Assembly (NCBI GenBank): GCA_037447655.1
Contig: JBBHKE010002584.1
Location: 184,464 to 248,463, forward strand
Direction of reading: 5' to 3'
DNA: 64,000 nucleotides
Source of the DNA: Zygnema cylindricum
Lineage: Eukaryota; Streptophyta; Zygnematophyceae; Zygnematales; Zygnemataceae
Positions within the stretch are counted from its first letter, which is position 1; each line of letters opens with the position of its first letter. A program made the position numbers and the translations under genes. Below, one piece after another: positions 45,068 through 57,870 of the stretch. The notes under the pieces were generated by a model, which was not told where the DNA came from, searched no databases, and saw nothing but the letters and a program-made list of their open reading frames with translations.

Positions 45068-46113
45068 TGTAGAAATTAATTGTCATTTTTAAGTATTTTC
45101 TAGGTCTAAATATAGAAAGAAGCCGAGGTAGTCTACCTCTAACTTCTCTCTCCAACTCTCAAAATTGTCGCGGTCACTGAGAAATTGGAGAGGAAGCTAG
45201 AGCCATGGCTTCTTAGCTATCCAAAGGTTTACGGGAAATATATATCGGTTTATTTACTAAAAGGATATGATATGTGCTGCCACGAGGAATTGATCCTGGT
45301 ACCTACCGGTCTGTAAGCGGCCGGTAGCCGGTAGCCTTAACCGTTAAGACTAGCCTTAGTGTTATTTACTATAGTGTTTGATATTTAGTTAAACATTACC
45401 ACGTAGGATAATTCATTTAACTGAAACAGTTTACATGAGACATAGATTTTGTAATGTAAAAATACGTTTTGCGCTACGGATAAGAAACGAATACCGCGCA
45501 TTTGTTTCTTTAGCGAAACGAATACATCGCAAGTATTTATTACGGCTACGATTAAATGTGAATTTAATCAGACGACCGGAATGAACGTCGAGATCGCAGA
45601 AAATGACTTCGGCCGTTTATGGTTATCGCCACATAGGATGACACGTGGCGGAATAACATTGGATCGCGGCATCTCCGAGGATTAAGGGAGCAAATTTGGA
45701 TATACCACGTGTCGACATTTAGGCCATGTTGTACAGTGTCACTACAAAAAGTACACCGGCAGCTGTACTTTTGTGTACGGAAGTATAAATTGATTGGCTC
45801 CGTACATCTGTATGTAGAAACTGTGAGAGAGATAGGACTTAGAAAAATTAGAAGATAGGACCCTCTCTCCCTAAGTGCTTCTGTACAAAAGGTCAACTTT
45901 GACCCTCCATAACTTACTGCTCAAAGGAGCAAATTCAGAGATTCTTTTTGCTATCCACTCAGGGGAGTCTTGCCTTTGCAAGGGTGCACATGGTCAGAGT
46001 TTTTGTCTGCCAGGGTGGCAGTTATTCTTGCGGAAACACAAAAGGGTTAGGATTATCCTAGAGTCTTCTTGGTAGCTGTCATTCTAACGACTTATGGAGG
46101 TCTTAACGTTTCA
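45068..46113 (+). repeat. 3' LTR of element E
   Basis: Homologous over its full length to 39760-40806, ending ACGTTTCA and followed by the second GCTGC. Confidence 0.95.
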
Positions 46114-46118
46114 GCTGC

Positions 46119-47700
46119 TAGATCTTCTTCCCCCGGAATTTCTGAGGCTGAGATCATCGAATGCCGCGCATTGTGCTGATTGCGCTGGTTGCGATCCTTG
46201 TGTAGCTAATTGCGCTGGTTGCGATCCATGTATATTGACTGCTATTGGTTGGTTGGAACTGAACGGGTTGAGTTAGTTTGAGAGGGTTTGACACCGGAGT
46301 CACCATCGGAGAATGTTGCACCTGTGGGACAAGTTCATGGATGGAATCTAAAATAACATATTCCTGTCCTTTTTGCTTTTTTGTAGCTCTGTCATTTGAA
46401 ATACATCTACCGAATCTAGTTCATCTTTGACAAGGATATTTCTTGCTAAAACTATTTTCTGCCTCTCAACTAGAAAGACTCTTTAACCTTTTGATTGATC
46501 ATCATATCTTAGCAAAATACCCGATAATCCTTTCGGTTCCATTTTATGTTCGTAGATGTATCCAAGATAAAGCATTTCCTACCAAAGACTTTGAAATGGC
46601 TAACATCAGGTTTGCTACCTGTCGAAATCTCGTAAGGAGTAGATTTTACCGATCTTGATCCTATCCTATTCTTAATATAAATTGCACAATTTAGAGCGTC
46701 AGCCCATAATTTAAGGTCCACATTTTTATCCGCGAGCATCGACCTCGAGCTCTCCGAGAGAGTTATATTTAATCTCTCCGACACCCCATTTCGTTCGGGT
46801 GAATATAGAATAGTCAACAGATGACTTATGCCTTCTTTGAATAAAAAGGTTTCAAATTCTTTCGAAGTATATTCACCACCATTGTCCGATCTGAGCTGCA
46901 AAATAGGTAAATTATGAAGCTTTTCCACCCACGCTTTATAGTGTTTGAAGTGACCAAACACTTCACTTTTTTTGAAGTAAACTTTTGTAAACCTGGAGAA
47001 ATCATCGGTGAATGTTACCATATGTTTCATCCCCCCAGCAGATTGAACCTTCGCCGGACCAAAAACATCCGAATGAATTTGTTGTAAAAGTCTCGCTGAC
47101 CGATGCTCAGACTCTTTAGGAAATGGTAGTCTGTGGATTTTACCCAGCGCGCAGCCATTACATATTTTTACTTGCTGATCTGTGATTGATACACCCTCTA
47201 TTTTTCCACAATAACCATTTTTCTCAAACTATCAAAGTGTACATGGCCTAATCATTTATGCCACAACTCGTTTGAATACAAAGCACCGGAGTACAAAACA
47301 TCATTCACCTTGGTATTATCCATATCCATTCTGTACATCTAGCTACTATCTCTAGTATGTGTAACCGCAACCTTGCCATTTTTGATAACAACCTGCCGAC
47401 CATTTTTCAAATTAACCTCAAAGCCCTTACTTTCTACCAGGACGTAGAAAACAGATTTTTCTTAAGGTCAGGCATAAATAAGACATTGTGAAGGGTTCTT
47501 TCAATTTCTTTACCTTCTACATCAACTAGCAAAGACACATAACCCATAGCACGAGTCTGGACACTCATTCCACAAGCATTAGAAATATTTTTCTCCGGCG
47601 TTGCTTTCAGATTTTTAAAGATGGCCTTGTTCCAGCACATGTGGGCTCATGCTTCTGTATCCATTATCCATCCAGGGTCCTTTGCGCCCTCCAATGCTGC
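46119..47700 (-). pseudogene. pol: Protease-integrase region of element F
   Basis: The minus strand holds MCWNKAIFKNL...TRAMGYVSLLVDVEGKEIERTLHNVLFMPDLKKNLFSTS (protease to integrase linker), then the integrase core FTDDFSRFTKVYF, RSDNGGEYTSKEFETFLFKEGISHLL and DALNCAIYIKNRI, ending at a frame break near 46509. A roughly 30-bp duplication around TTGCGCTGGTTGCGATCC lies at 46178-46229. Confidence 0.8.
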
Positions 47701-47719
47701 CGCCATAGCAAATAGATCC

Positions 47720-48684
47720 GTTTTATCCTCTTCAAAAAGTGTCGAAGTCTCGTTCGGAATGATGAAGCCGTTGAAAATAGTGCATTTCCACGAGGTGTAG
47801 ACCCCGTGGAGTTTTTGTAAAACGAACTATGTTGCCATCCCGACCTGTATAAACCAGTATCGTTAGCCTTCTTAAGCTTAGGACAAAATCTGTATCCATG
47901 AACTCTCTCACTACAATAAAAATATGCAGTGCTAGATTGTCTATTTCCACCTTGATTAAATTGTTTGAACTGATTAGACTAATTTCTTTGCTGATTAAAC
48001 GGTATTTTCGTTTCAAAGTCTGAATAAAAAGCCTCTACTTGCTCAACATTGAGAATATTAGATGTAGCTTCCTCTTCTAGCAAAATGTAGATAGCTAATT
48101 GTAAAGTCCCGCTAGCTTTACCTTTTTGTTTGAGCATATCAGAGGCTCCTTTCATACTACGAGGGAGACCCCTCATGAGCAACGCTGCCTGTTGAAACTG
48201 AGGAAACCCCCCACCTGCACAAGCATGTGCATCTACAAGGTTGCGAAATTTGTTAGAATATTCAGCCATTGTACCGCCAGTGTACTTATAGTCCCAAATT
48301 TTTCCAGCCTATAGGAATTCTTCCTAGACATTAACCTTTTCATAATCATTTATAAGAGATTTCAGATATTAATTGTTTTTTTCATTTTTAATCCGAGACA
48401 TAGCCAAGTCCTCAGATATACAAAATTTCAGAATAAAACGAGCATGTGTATTTTTCTTAGACCATGACGGATCACATTCATCCAAAGAACCATCCAATAT
48501 GTCTATGAGATTGACACTCAAAATGGGTCTCCACCATATCAGCCCAGTATACATACTTTTCCCCGAAAAAGATAGGAATTCTTGATGATAGGCCCATAAC
48601 TTGTTGTTCTACAACCACCGGTGCAGGTAGAGGAGCAGCAGTAGTAGTAAAAGTAGACATGATACTCTTTAAGAAGCTACTCAA
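47720..48684 (-). pseudogene. gag: Gag of element F, starting in the LTR
   Basis: MSTFTTTAAPLPAPVVVEQQVMGLSSRIPIFFGEKYVYW opens near 48658 in the LTR remnant. It reads through the PBS near 48592-48606 (GTTATGGGCC) and continues as copia Gag with MAEYSNKFRNLVDAHA and LLMRGLPRSMKG, with frame breaks near 48480, 48300 and 47980. No clear CCHC knuckle remains. Confidence 0.78.
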
Positions 48685-48720
48685 TGAATCTTTTACGTAA
48701 CTTTAATTATCAAACCCTTC

Positions 48721-51110
48721 GCTCCCCCAATCCGTGAATCTATTCAAACCTCCATATTAAATCCAATTAGCAGTTAAGCACGAAACTGACTTTTCAAAAC
48801 AACAAAAGGTAGTAAGCAAAGATGGGAGAGTAGCCTTGGTATGAACCAGAGGCCCAAACGTGTTGTACCGGATGGATTTGGCTAATGAAATTGACTTTGC
48901 ATACTCCAATGTCTTTTCGAAAATGTTTTGTGGCATAAGAGGCTCGGTCATATTCATCATGAGAAACTTGATAAAATGGTGAAACAAAATATCATAGATG
49001 GTGTAAAGTTAGGAAAAAAATAGTCTTATGTATGTGATAGTTGTGCTTTAAAAAAGCTTCATAAGCTACCCCTACCTCAGACCGCAGATAACCGAGCCAC
49101 AAATTTGCTGCAAATTATTCATTCGGACGTGTGGGGACCGTCAAAAGTCCTTTCCCTAAGTGGCAGCCGGTTTCTAGTTCCTTTTACGGATGACTTCTCG
49201 CGGTTCATTAAAGTTTACTTCATGAAGGACAAGAGTGAAGTGTTCACTCACTTCAAGCATTTACGGACGTGGGCGGAAAAGCTTCACGGGAAGCCAATTC
49301 TCTCTTCGGTCCGACAACGGGGAAGAATATATTTCGAATGCATTCTCAAACTATTTAAGGGAACACGACATCTCTCGTCAATTTACAGTTCCTTATACTC
49401 CGGAGCAAAACAAAGTATCTGAAAGACTTAACCAGACTTTAACGCAGAGTGCAAAATCTATGATGTTGGATAAAGGAATAGATTTTAAAATTTGGGGGGA
49501 GGCTTTCTCTTGCGCATCTTATATTAGGAATATAATAGAAACTAAGGCGGTAAAAGGGAAGACACCCTATGAAATGTGGACCGGAAAGAAACCCAATGTA
49601 AGTCACTTCCGGGTTTTTGGTAGCAAATGTTTTATTTTGGATAAACTTCCAATTTCTAAGCTTCATCAAAAATTTGTTCCGGGAATTTTTATAGGCTATG
49701 ATGATGTGTCACCAGGCTATAGAGTTTACAATAGGAAAACTCTGTGGGTTGTTAGGAATATTTAGGTTAAGGAAGAAAGTCAATCGGTCGATGTTTTTGG
49801 CATGACAGATTTTGAGAAAAATGCCAAAAATCAAGAATATGTAATTTTTGAAAATGTTCCTCTTTCCTCATTCACAAGTCCTTCCTCTATTCCTACTCCA
49901 GTATTTCCGGTCATTCAACCTATACATCAAGCTCCTCCTCCTCCTCCACCTCCTACTCCTCCTCCTCCTCTTCAACCTTCTACTCCTCCTCCTCCATGAC
50001 AACGTACGGATCCAACAGTTCGAGCCTCAGATTTTTCGGGGGAAGAAGGCAAAGCAGCAGGCTGCGAGGTGAACCGGTGGAACATGTTTTTTTTTTGCAA
50101 TCACAATGGAGCCGGTCACCATACAAGGAGCTTTTTCAGCCCTGGAAAAGGGATCAATGGATCTCCGCGGCGAATGATGAAATGCGATCGATAATGGAAG
50201 CTCAAACTTAGGAGCTTGTGGAGCTTCCGCTTGATCGAAAGGCCATCGGTTGTAAGTGGGTCTTCAAAGTTAAGCTAAATCAAGATAATTCTATTGAAAT
50301 ACATAAGGCTAGGCTTGTTGCAAAGGGCTATAGTCAGAAGAAGGGAATTGACTATGAGGAGACTTTCTCTCCGGTTGTCAGTTTCCAACTGTTATAATTC
50401 TTTTGTTTTTAGCAGCAATTAAGAATATGGAATTACATCAAATGGATGTTAAGACAACTTTCTTGCATGGAGATTTAAAGGAAGTGGTCTATATGAAGCA
50501 GCCTGAAATGTATACAGAGACCGGAAAAAATAATTTGATCTGTAAACTGTTAAAATCTTTGTACGGTCTAAAGCAGGCTCCACGTTAGTGGAATCTGAAA
50601 CTAGATGAGTTTCTCACTGGTCTAGATGAGTTTCTCACTGGTCTCGGTTTTGTGAGGATTAGTTTAGATCACTGAATCTAGGTTATGAAAGGGGAAGATG
50701 AGATTTTTTACATTGCTGTCTATGTAGATGATTTGCTGCTACTGAGTAAGTCATTAAATGAGATTAACAAAATAAAGGCAGCCTTGATTTCGAGATTTGA
50801 GATGAAAGATTTAAGGGAGGCAAAGTATATTCTCGAGATTCAGGTAGAAAGGGATAGAGATAGGAGAATAATCTATCTAACACAGCGGGAAGCGATTGGG
50901 AATATGCTAGAGAAGTTTGGCATGGCAGAGGTAAAGGGAAGTGCCACTCCCATGGAATTCAAGCAAAAGGTGGAAGGCATGGAGACCGAAGGAGGAGTCA
51001 TTTTTGATGACACCTTGGAATCAGGGGAGGCACATTCTATAGATGCCATTCCATATCTTCAGATTGTCGACAGTCTAATCTACTTCATGAACTACACACG
51101 CCTGGACTAT
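48721..51110 (+). pseudogene. pol: Element G: truncated copia fragment, protease end to RNase H start
   Basis: It begins in the region before integrase (KDGRVAL, LYRMDLANE), then HKRLGHIHHEKLDKMV, CDSCALKKLHKLPLPQ, FTDDFSRFIKVYFMKDKSEVF, a frameshift near 49300, SDNGEEYISNAFSNYL, a (CCT)n-coded polyproline stretch at 49929-49994, and RT with [13 protein letters not shown] and YVDDLLLLSKS (around 50720). It ends in RNase H (LIYFMNYTRLDY) where a C-type LTR begins. It has no LTR of its own and several stops. The 5' junction with element F is between about 48720 and 48770. Confidence 0.82.
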
Positions 51111-52411
51111 TGTTTTTGAAATGTTGGTTTCGTGCGTACTCGACATTTTGTGCGTACGCGACGTTTCACGTGCGTAATATATTATCGAAAGTAATGTGGT
51201 TGTTCGAATGGATTTGCGAATTGGGGGAGTAAATGTACGAGTAAAATTAAAGGAACGTGAGGTAGTAATTGAGTGGCGCGGAATGCGTTAAGAAATGGAC
51301 GGCGGATCGCGACGCGATCCGATGAGAAGTTTACGAAATGTACGTCGCTGGTACGGAACATATAATTTGAACAAATGTAATTTATATGCAACAAGCGACG
51401 TTTATGACAAATGACGTGTACTTTATTTGCCGCATTTATTGCAAAGGATGCGGCTGCGGTACGGAAATGATTGCGGTTGTACGATTATTATTTTAACAAG
51501 TGGACGTGGATGACTGAATTCGCATCGCGACGTCGTGGGATATTTGACGACTCGCGTGGATTTCGTTTAGATTTTTGTGACCACGTGGCGCGACATCAAG
51601 GGTGCCGAATAAGATCGACGGACGGCGGATATAGGCCGCCGATATTTTTCAAGTAGTGGGGACACGAAATCGCGTCAATCACACGATGTTTATTTTGGAC
51701 GTCTCGGATTGTTTGACGAAAAATAAAGAGTTCCACTGAGTGACTCAGCATGAGTGAGCATACGATTTTGTAAGATTGTGTGTACTTTGTAAATATTTAC
51801 AACAATGGTTTGTCTTTATGTGTATTTGTTATTAGTGTAGATTTACTCATTTTGACATACCTCGGGTATACTAATGTTAATAGAGGTAGCTAGTAGATTG
51901 CGTTCAGCTAGTATGCCTCCGTACACTGAGTAATGAGCTCGTGTATATTTGTAGGACTTAGTCATTTTTAGTCTTAGGAACTTTTCCGGACCAAAACTGT
52001 TTTATGGTGATTTTTGGTAATTGTAACTAAGGATTGCTCTCAGATCTGCAAGCAAAATTATGTGAAATTTTGCATGTATGTTCTTCCTTGTATTGTCTAC
52101 ATTACCACGGATTTTAAAGCCTATTGTGTGTCTGGTATGTGTTTTACTTCATTGTGAAGTTGGTCGGTTTTATCAAAGTTCTGGCAGACCGTTATTCTGC
52201 AACTTTGACTAGATGGTGTGATCACTGTGTATATTACTTTTGTCTGAAACTTTTTAAGGTTATTCTATATCCTAGAAACTATTTTTGATTGTAGTTTCAG
52301 CTTGTTTTGTTATTTGTGTAGAATTATGCGTTGATTCAAAGTAGGCTGTTTTTGGGTAGTCTGTGGTGCTTCCGAAAGTAAATCAAAGGCTGAAAATAGC
52401 TATGGACAACA
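51111..52411 (+). repeat. Solo C-type LTR
   Basis: About 1.3 kb homologous to the left LTR of element C but without the MITE. It begins TGTTTTTGAAATGTTGG and ends GGACAACA. Flanks ACTAT and CATAG do not match, and the coding fragments on the two sides belong to different elements, so this is a recombination junction rather than a simple solo LTR. Confidence 0.85.
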
Positions 52412-52997
52412 CATAGTACCCCGTGTGCAGGACTTGGCGGACTCAAGGTGGATTTGGAATTCAGTGGTAGGGATAATTCTCGTTCGGGAGATTACAATTG
52501 AAATCCGAAGGGGAGGAAAAAGTGGGCAAGCTTTGGCAGCTGAGACCAATTCGAGAAACAATGATTCCAGAAAACACGTTGGAAATTATCGAGGGGAGGG
52601 GCAGAAAAATAAAACCGAGGAGTTCGGACCAAGGACTCCCAAGGGTTTGTGCCATCTTTGTAAGAAACTGGGGCACTATATGGCAGAATGCACTGAGCTG
52701 CGGTTAAATGAGGGGCAGACCGGTGGACCCTCGAGAGGAAAGAAAAAGGCCCTTGTGACACAGGTACATGAGGCGGAATCCGAGGACGAGGACAATGAAC
52801 TCCTATTGGATGAAGAGTAGAAAGTGAAAAACGAGGTCGAAATTCCACGAAAGCAAAAATGTGCTTTCGGTGGATTAAAAGGTGAAGCAGGCAGGATTGT
52901 AGATTCAGGTGCATCCATGCACATGTGTAAAGATAAACACCTGTTCACTAAGATAAGAAAGATTCCCACCGTAGAGATAGAGTACGCGGAGGGGAGG
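52412..52997 (+). pseudogene. gag: Element D: Gag-protease fragment of an E-like element
   Basis: VQDLADSRWIWNSVVGIILVRE, a CCHC knuckle CHLCKKLGHYMAEC (about 52651-52692) and a protease piece IVDSGASMHMCKDKHLF closely match element E (41467-42030). It ends abruptly at 52997 at an antisense E-type LTR. Here the protease keeps DSGAS. Confidence 0.85.
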
Positions 52998-54053
52998 TGA
53001 AACTCTGAGACCTCCATAAGTCTTCAAAGTGGACAGCTTCCAAGAAGCCTCTAGGATAACCTTGACCCCTTTGTGTTTCAGCAAGAACAACTGCCACCCT
53101 GGCAGACAATAACTCGGACCACCTTCACTCCTATAAAGGCAAGACTCCCCTGAGTCGATAGCAAAAAGAATCTCTGAATTTGCTCCCGTGAGCAGTAAGT
53201 TATAGACGGTCAAAGTTGACCTTTTGTACAGAAACTCTCTGGGAGAGAGGATCCTATCTCCTAATTTTTCTAAGTCCTATCTCTCTCACAGACTTTATTT
53301 ACTAATGCACGGAGCCAATCAGATTACGCTTCCGTATACAAAAGTACAGCTGCCGCTGTACTTTCTATACAAACTCTGTACGACATGGCCTAAATGTCGA
53401 CACGTGGTATATCTGGATTCGCTCCCTTAATCCTCGGAGATGTCGCGATCCAATGTCATTCCGCCACGTGTCATCCGATGTGGCGTTGACCAAAAACCGT
53501 CGAATTCTTCTTCTGCAATCTCGGCGCTAATTCCGGCCCTTCGATTAAATTCACATTTAATCGTAGCCGTAATAAAAACATGCGAGGTATTCGTTTCGCT
53601 AAAGAAATAAATGCGCGGTATTGGTTTCTTATCTATACCGTAATCCGTACTTTTATATTACCGGATCTATGTATCCCGTAAACAATTACAGTTAAATGGA
53701 TTATCCTACTTTGTAATGTTTAATTAAATATTAAACCATATAGAACGTAACACTAGCTAAAGACTTAACGGCTAAGGCTACCGGCTACCGACAGTTTGCC
53801 GTCTGGTAGGTAACAGGATCAAATCCTCTGGCCTGCACATATCCTTTTAGTAAATAAACCCCTAACTAATATATATTTCCCGTAAACCTCTGGATAGCCT
53901 AGGTAGCCATGGCTCTAGCTTCCTCTCCAATTTCTCAGTGACTATGACAAGTTTGAGAGTTGGAGAGAGAAGTTAGAGGTAGACTGCCTCGGCTTCTTTC
54001 TATATTTCTATTTAGACCTAGAAAATACTTTAAACGGACCATTAATTTCTACA
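52998..54053 (-). repeat. Antisense E-type LTR
   Basis: It begins TGAAACTCTGAGACC on the plus strand (the reverse of GGTCTCAGAGTTTCA at the end of the E LTR) and ends TTAATTTCTACA. It is full length (about 1,056 bp). Flanks GGAGG and ATACC differ, and different elements lie on either side. Confidence 0.92.
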
Positions 54054-57000
54054 ATACCTTTGTTGAGTCAAATGCAAAGGGGAGGGTGTCACTTATGTTG
54101 AACGTAGAACGAAAACCTGTGAAAAGGGTTTTGGAAGATGTGTTGCATGTCCCACTTTTTAAAAGAATTTTATTCTCTACGTCAATGGTAGAAAAGTAAG
54201 GTTTTAAAACTATATTTGAGAATGGAAAGAAAACAGTGAGTAAGAATGGGAAAATAGCTGCAGACGGATTTGCTGGAGGAAACAATTTGTATCGGTTGAG
54301 TCTTGCAAATGATAATGACAATAATGTTATGTACTCTAGTGTAATCAGTGATTGTAATTTATGGCATAAACGTTTAGGACAATTGAATTATGATAGATTA
54401 GAAAAGATGGTAAATCAAAAAATGGTGGAAGGTGTAAAAAGTAGTCAAAAACCAGCATCAAATATATGTGATGGTTGTGCAGTGGGGAAAATTCATAAGT
54501 TGCCTTTCCCTTCACAAACTGATCATAGAAGTAGCAGGGTGTTAGAACTATTTTATTCAGATGTATGGGGGCCATCAAGGTATCCATCTGTGGGAGGTGC
54601 TAAGTTTGTGGGAGGTGCTAAGTTTATGCTTACCTTTACTGATGACTATAGTAGATTTACTACAGTTTATTTTTTGAAAAGTAAGGATGAAGTTTTTTCA
54701 AAATTTAAGGAGTATAAGGCTTGGGTTGAAAACCTGCATGAGAGAAAGATAGCGGGATTCATATCTCATAATGGAGGGGATTACATTTCTAATGAGTTTG
54801 CAGAATTCCTAAAATTGCATGGTATCTCACGTCAGCTAACCGTTCCTTATTCTCCGGAACAAAACGGTGTTTCAGAGAGGATGCATAGGACCATATCAGA
54901 GTGTGATAAGACAATGATAGCTGATATAGACATAGATTTCAAATTTTGGGCAGAGGCTATAAATTGTGCAGCTTATGTGAGAAACAGGCTAGAAACAAGG
55001 GCATTAAAAGATAAAACACCTTACGAAATGTGGACAGGACAAAAACCAGATGTGAGTCACTTGAAAGTATTTGGAAGTAAGATATTCTTGCTAGATAATG
55101 ATCCACAAAAATGGAAATTAGAGCCAAAAGGCATACCACGTATATTTTTAGGGTATGATGATCATGCCTAGGGTTATAAAGTATATGACATTAAGAGAAA
55201 TAGAGTTGTGGTAGCCAGAAACATCATAGTAAAGGATGAGGGAAAAGGAATAGATGTATTTAGTCAGCGTACTGATGAAAAGAAAGATCGAAGTGTTGAT
55301 TATATCTTTTTAGAGGAAAATCCCATGTTTTTCAAGAAAAATATAGAAAATGCATCTACATTAGCTCAAAGTGACTTGCAATCATCTTCTCCACCAGAAA
55401 CAGGAAGTGTTATGCCCGAAAGAGTTGCAGACTCTCCTCTACCTCAAGCCGAAACTGAATCACAAGAAGAATCACATGTATCAAGGAGGAGGACCCAACC
55501 ATCTATACCAGAGACAAAATTTCCAGGTGGAGTTAGGCGAAGTGCGCGACTCAAGGGAGAAAATGCAGCCTTTGCCACACATAGAAGAGCCTCTAACTTT
55601 GACAAAAGCTTTTTCGAGTAATGAAAGGGAACACTGGGTGGAAGCCGTTAATGAAGAAATGAAGTCCATCATAGAGGCCCAAACATGGGATCTGGTGGAA
55701 CTTCCTTCTGGAAGAAAGGCTATTGGAAGTAAATGGGTGTTTAAATTAAAATTGAACCCAGATAATACCATAGACTTGTTTGGTTGCTAAGGGATATAAT
55801 AAAAAAGAGGGGATAGATTATGAAAAAACTTTTTCACCGGTTGTAAGGTTTCTATCTGTCCGCATCTTACTTACATTAGCTGCCATATAGGATTTTGACA
55901 TCCACCAAATGGATGTAAAAACTGCTTTTTTGCATGGTGATTTAGATGAGGTCATTTATATGAAGCAGCTTGAGGGTTATGAGGAAGCAAGAAAAGAAAA
56001 TCTTGTGTGCAGACTTTTAAAATCTTTGTATGGCCTAAAATAGGCCCTTGGGCAATGAAACCGAAAGTTAGATGAGTTCTTGACAGAATTAGGATTGACT
56101 AGAATTAGCTCAGATCATTCAGTATATGTGATGCGTGGCAATAATCTTGATGAGGTGATATTCATTGTTGTGTATGTTGATGATTTGCTGCTAATTAGTA
56201 GGAACAAAGAAGGAATTACTAGAGTAAAACATGCTCTTAATTCACAATTTGAAATGAAAGATTTGGGTGAGGCAAAATATATCCTTGGCATACAAGTTGA
56301 AAGAGATAGAGAAAAGAAAATCATTAGGCTAACTCAAAAAGAAGCAATAGGAAACATGTTGGAAAAAATTGGCTAGGATGATGGCAAAGGTTGTGCAACT
56401 CCTATGGAGTATATTTAAAAACTTGAAGGAATGGAGCATGAGTTGGGAGTTAGAATAGATGAGGAACTCATTGGAGAAGAACAAAATTTTTTGTCTTAAG
56501 TACCCTATACACAAGTAGTAGGACATCTGTTTTACTTCATGAATTGCACTAGGCGCGATATAGCTGTTGCCGTTGGTGTGTTGAGTAGAAGTCTACAAAA
56601 TCCACGAAAGAGAGATAGGGAGGCTGCAAAAAAGGTCTTAAGATATGTTCTTGGGACTATAAATCTTTGGCTTACTTTGGGAGGGGACAAGGTTATCATT
56701 AATACTTGGAGTGATGCTACCTATGGTCATGTGCCTAGTAAGAAGTCTACAACTAGGTATGTCATTTAGATTGGAAGTGGAACTTGTAGTTGGAGTAGGT
56801 AACTTTAAAAGGTCACGGCTCAATCTGCTATGGAAGCCGAATACATGGCTGCGAGTGCTACCTTGAAAGAGCTACAATGGATTAAGGCATTTCTTCAAGA
56901 ATTGGGTTTTACACAACACGGGACACAAATAATGAGGTGCGAAAATCAAGCAGCCATTTTTGTGGCTACAAACCCAAGTCACAATTTCAAGAGTAAACAT

Positions 57001-57160
57001 ATGGACATTAGACTACATTTGTTACGAGAGAAAGTATTCGCAAAAGTGGTAAAACTCTGTTATTTGGCTGATGAAAAAATGGTTGCAGACATGTTCAAAA
57101 AAGCCCTTCCCGCTCCTAAGTTGGAGTATTGCAAAAAAGCATGTGGTCTAAGTGAGTAAG
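54054..57160 (+). pseudogene. pol: Protease (part), integrase, RT and RNase H of element I copy 1
   Basis: FVESNAKGRVSLML leads to a long integrase frame (54236-55171): HKRLGQLNYDRLEKM, CDGCAVGKIHKLPFP, FTDDYSRFTTVYF, SHNGGDYISNEFAEF (Asp of the D-D-E motif replaced by His) and YSPEQNGVSERM. A 12-codon duplication GGAKF..GGAKF lies near 54594. RT is in pieces, with stops at 55788, 55888 and 56041; YVDDLLLIS is at about 56173. RNase H runs 56539-57159 with several stops. Confidence 0.87.
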
Positions 57161-57181
57161 TATTCTAAAGCTTAAGGGGAG

Positions 57182-57870
57182 TATTGAAAAGTAAGCTTTA
57201 GAAAGTCTTAGAAATTTGAGTCTAAGACTTGGAATATTTTCAAAATACCAGCTGTTAAATATTGACCATATTTAGTGTGATTTTTTTTTGTAGTATCTAC
57301 ACGAATTGATATCTTTAAGTTAATTAGTGTGTAGGGCCGCCAATGAATGTGGACGTGATAAGAATCACCCGCATTTTTAGGGTGTAAATATTGTTTGTGG
57401 ACAATTCTTGTCCAAACACTTGGATTTTTCTTAGTAGGCTGTCTAGTGAACCTTCTACATTGGTTTTAGATGTTTTCTAGATCTTTTGAGTATTTCGTTT
57501 AATTAGGATTGATGAGTTTGACATAGAATGTACATTTTACACAGGTTTAAGGAAATGAGAGCACTAAGTGCAGTTTAAGGTGTTTTGTGCTCTATTGTCT
57601 TTGATTTGCTTGTAGTACATGTATATTTGGTTGAAACACCTCTTTCATTTATTGTTAGATATCTTACAGTATTGTTCTAGTCTGATAAGTATTCTTCATT
57701 GGGTTTGCTTCCGCTAACATGTCTGATAATGGCTCAGCTCCTGCTTCGAGTGCTCCTATTAGCCCTAGTGCTCCACCTGCTCCTCCAGGGACAAATATCC
57801 CAGCTGGTGCAAGTGTGACTCCTAGTAATAGTGGATCGCAACCGAGTCTAAATGCCCTTGACCTTCAACA
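57182..57870 (+). repeat. 3' LTR of element I copy 1
   Basis: It begins TATTGAAAAGTAAGC and ends GACCTTCAACA. The start TATTG is the same in all three I-type copies, so the usual TG start is TA here. It contains the Gag leader frame MSDNGSAPASSAPISPSAPP (57719-), rich in Ser, Ala and Pro. Confidence 0.85.

Larger units (their letters stand above)
39760..46113 (+). mobile_element. Copia element E, full length, inserted in element F
   Basis: Two LTRs of about 1,047 and 1,046 bp, flanked by GCTGC on both sides (39755-39759 and 46114-46118). Gag-pol carries many stops and frameshifts. It is related to A (same Gag and Pol type, similar LTR start) but clearly a separate family. Confidence 0.96.
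37079..48720 (-). mobile_element. Copia element F, interrupted by element E, 5' LTR mostly lost
   Basis: On the minus strand: Gag (48684-), integrase (47030-), RT and RNase H (39637-38132), 3' LTR (37079-37970). The pol frame continues exactly from the right flank of E into its left flank (…PGGRRSS into SRLQASSHFAYSATS). The 5' LTR keeps only about 115 bp. Confidence 0.88.
54054..57870 (+). mobile_element. Element I copy 1: pol from protease onward plus 3' LTR
   Basis: The coding part 54054-57160 is followed by an AAGGGGA polypurine stretch and an LTR (57182-57870). The 5' LTR, Gag and first part of the protease are missing at the junction with the antisense E-type LTR. Confidence 0.87.

Noticed and set aside
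48369-48585. Overlapping small plus-strand frames over the F Gag
   Set aside because: Shadows of the minus-strand Gag sequence.
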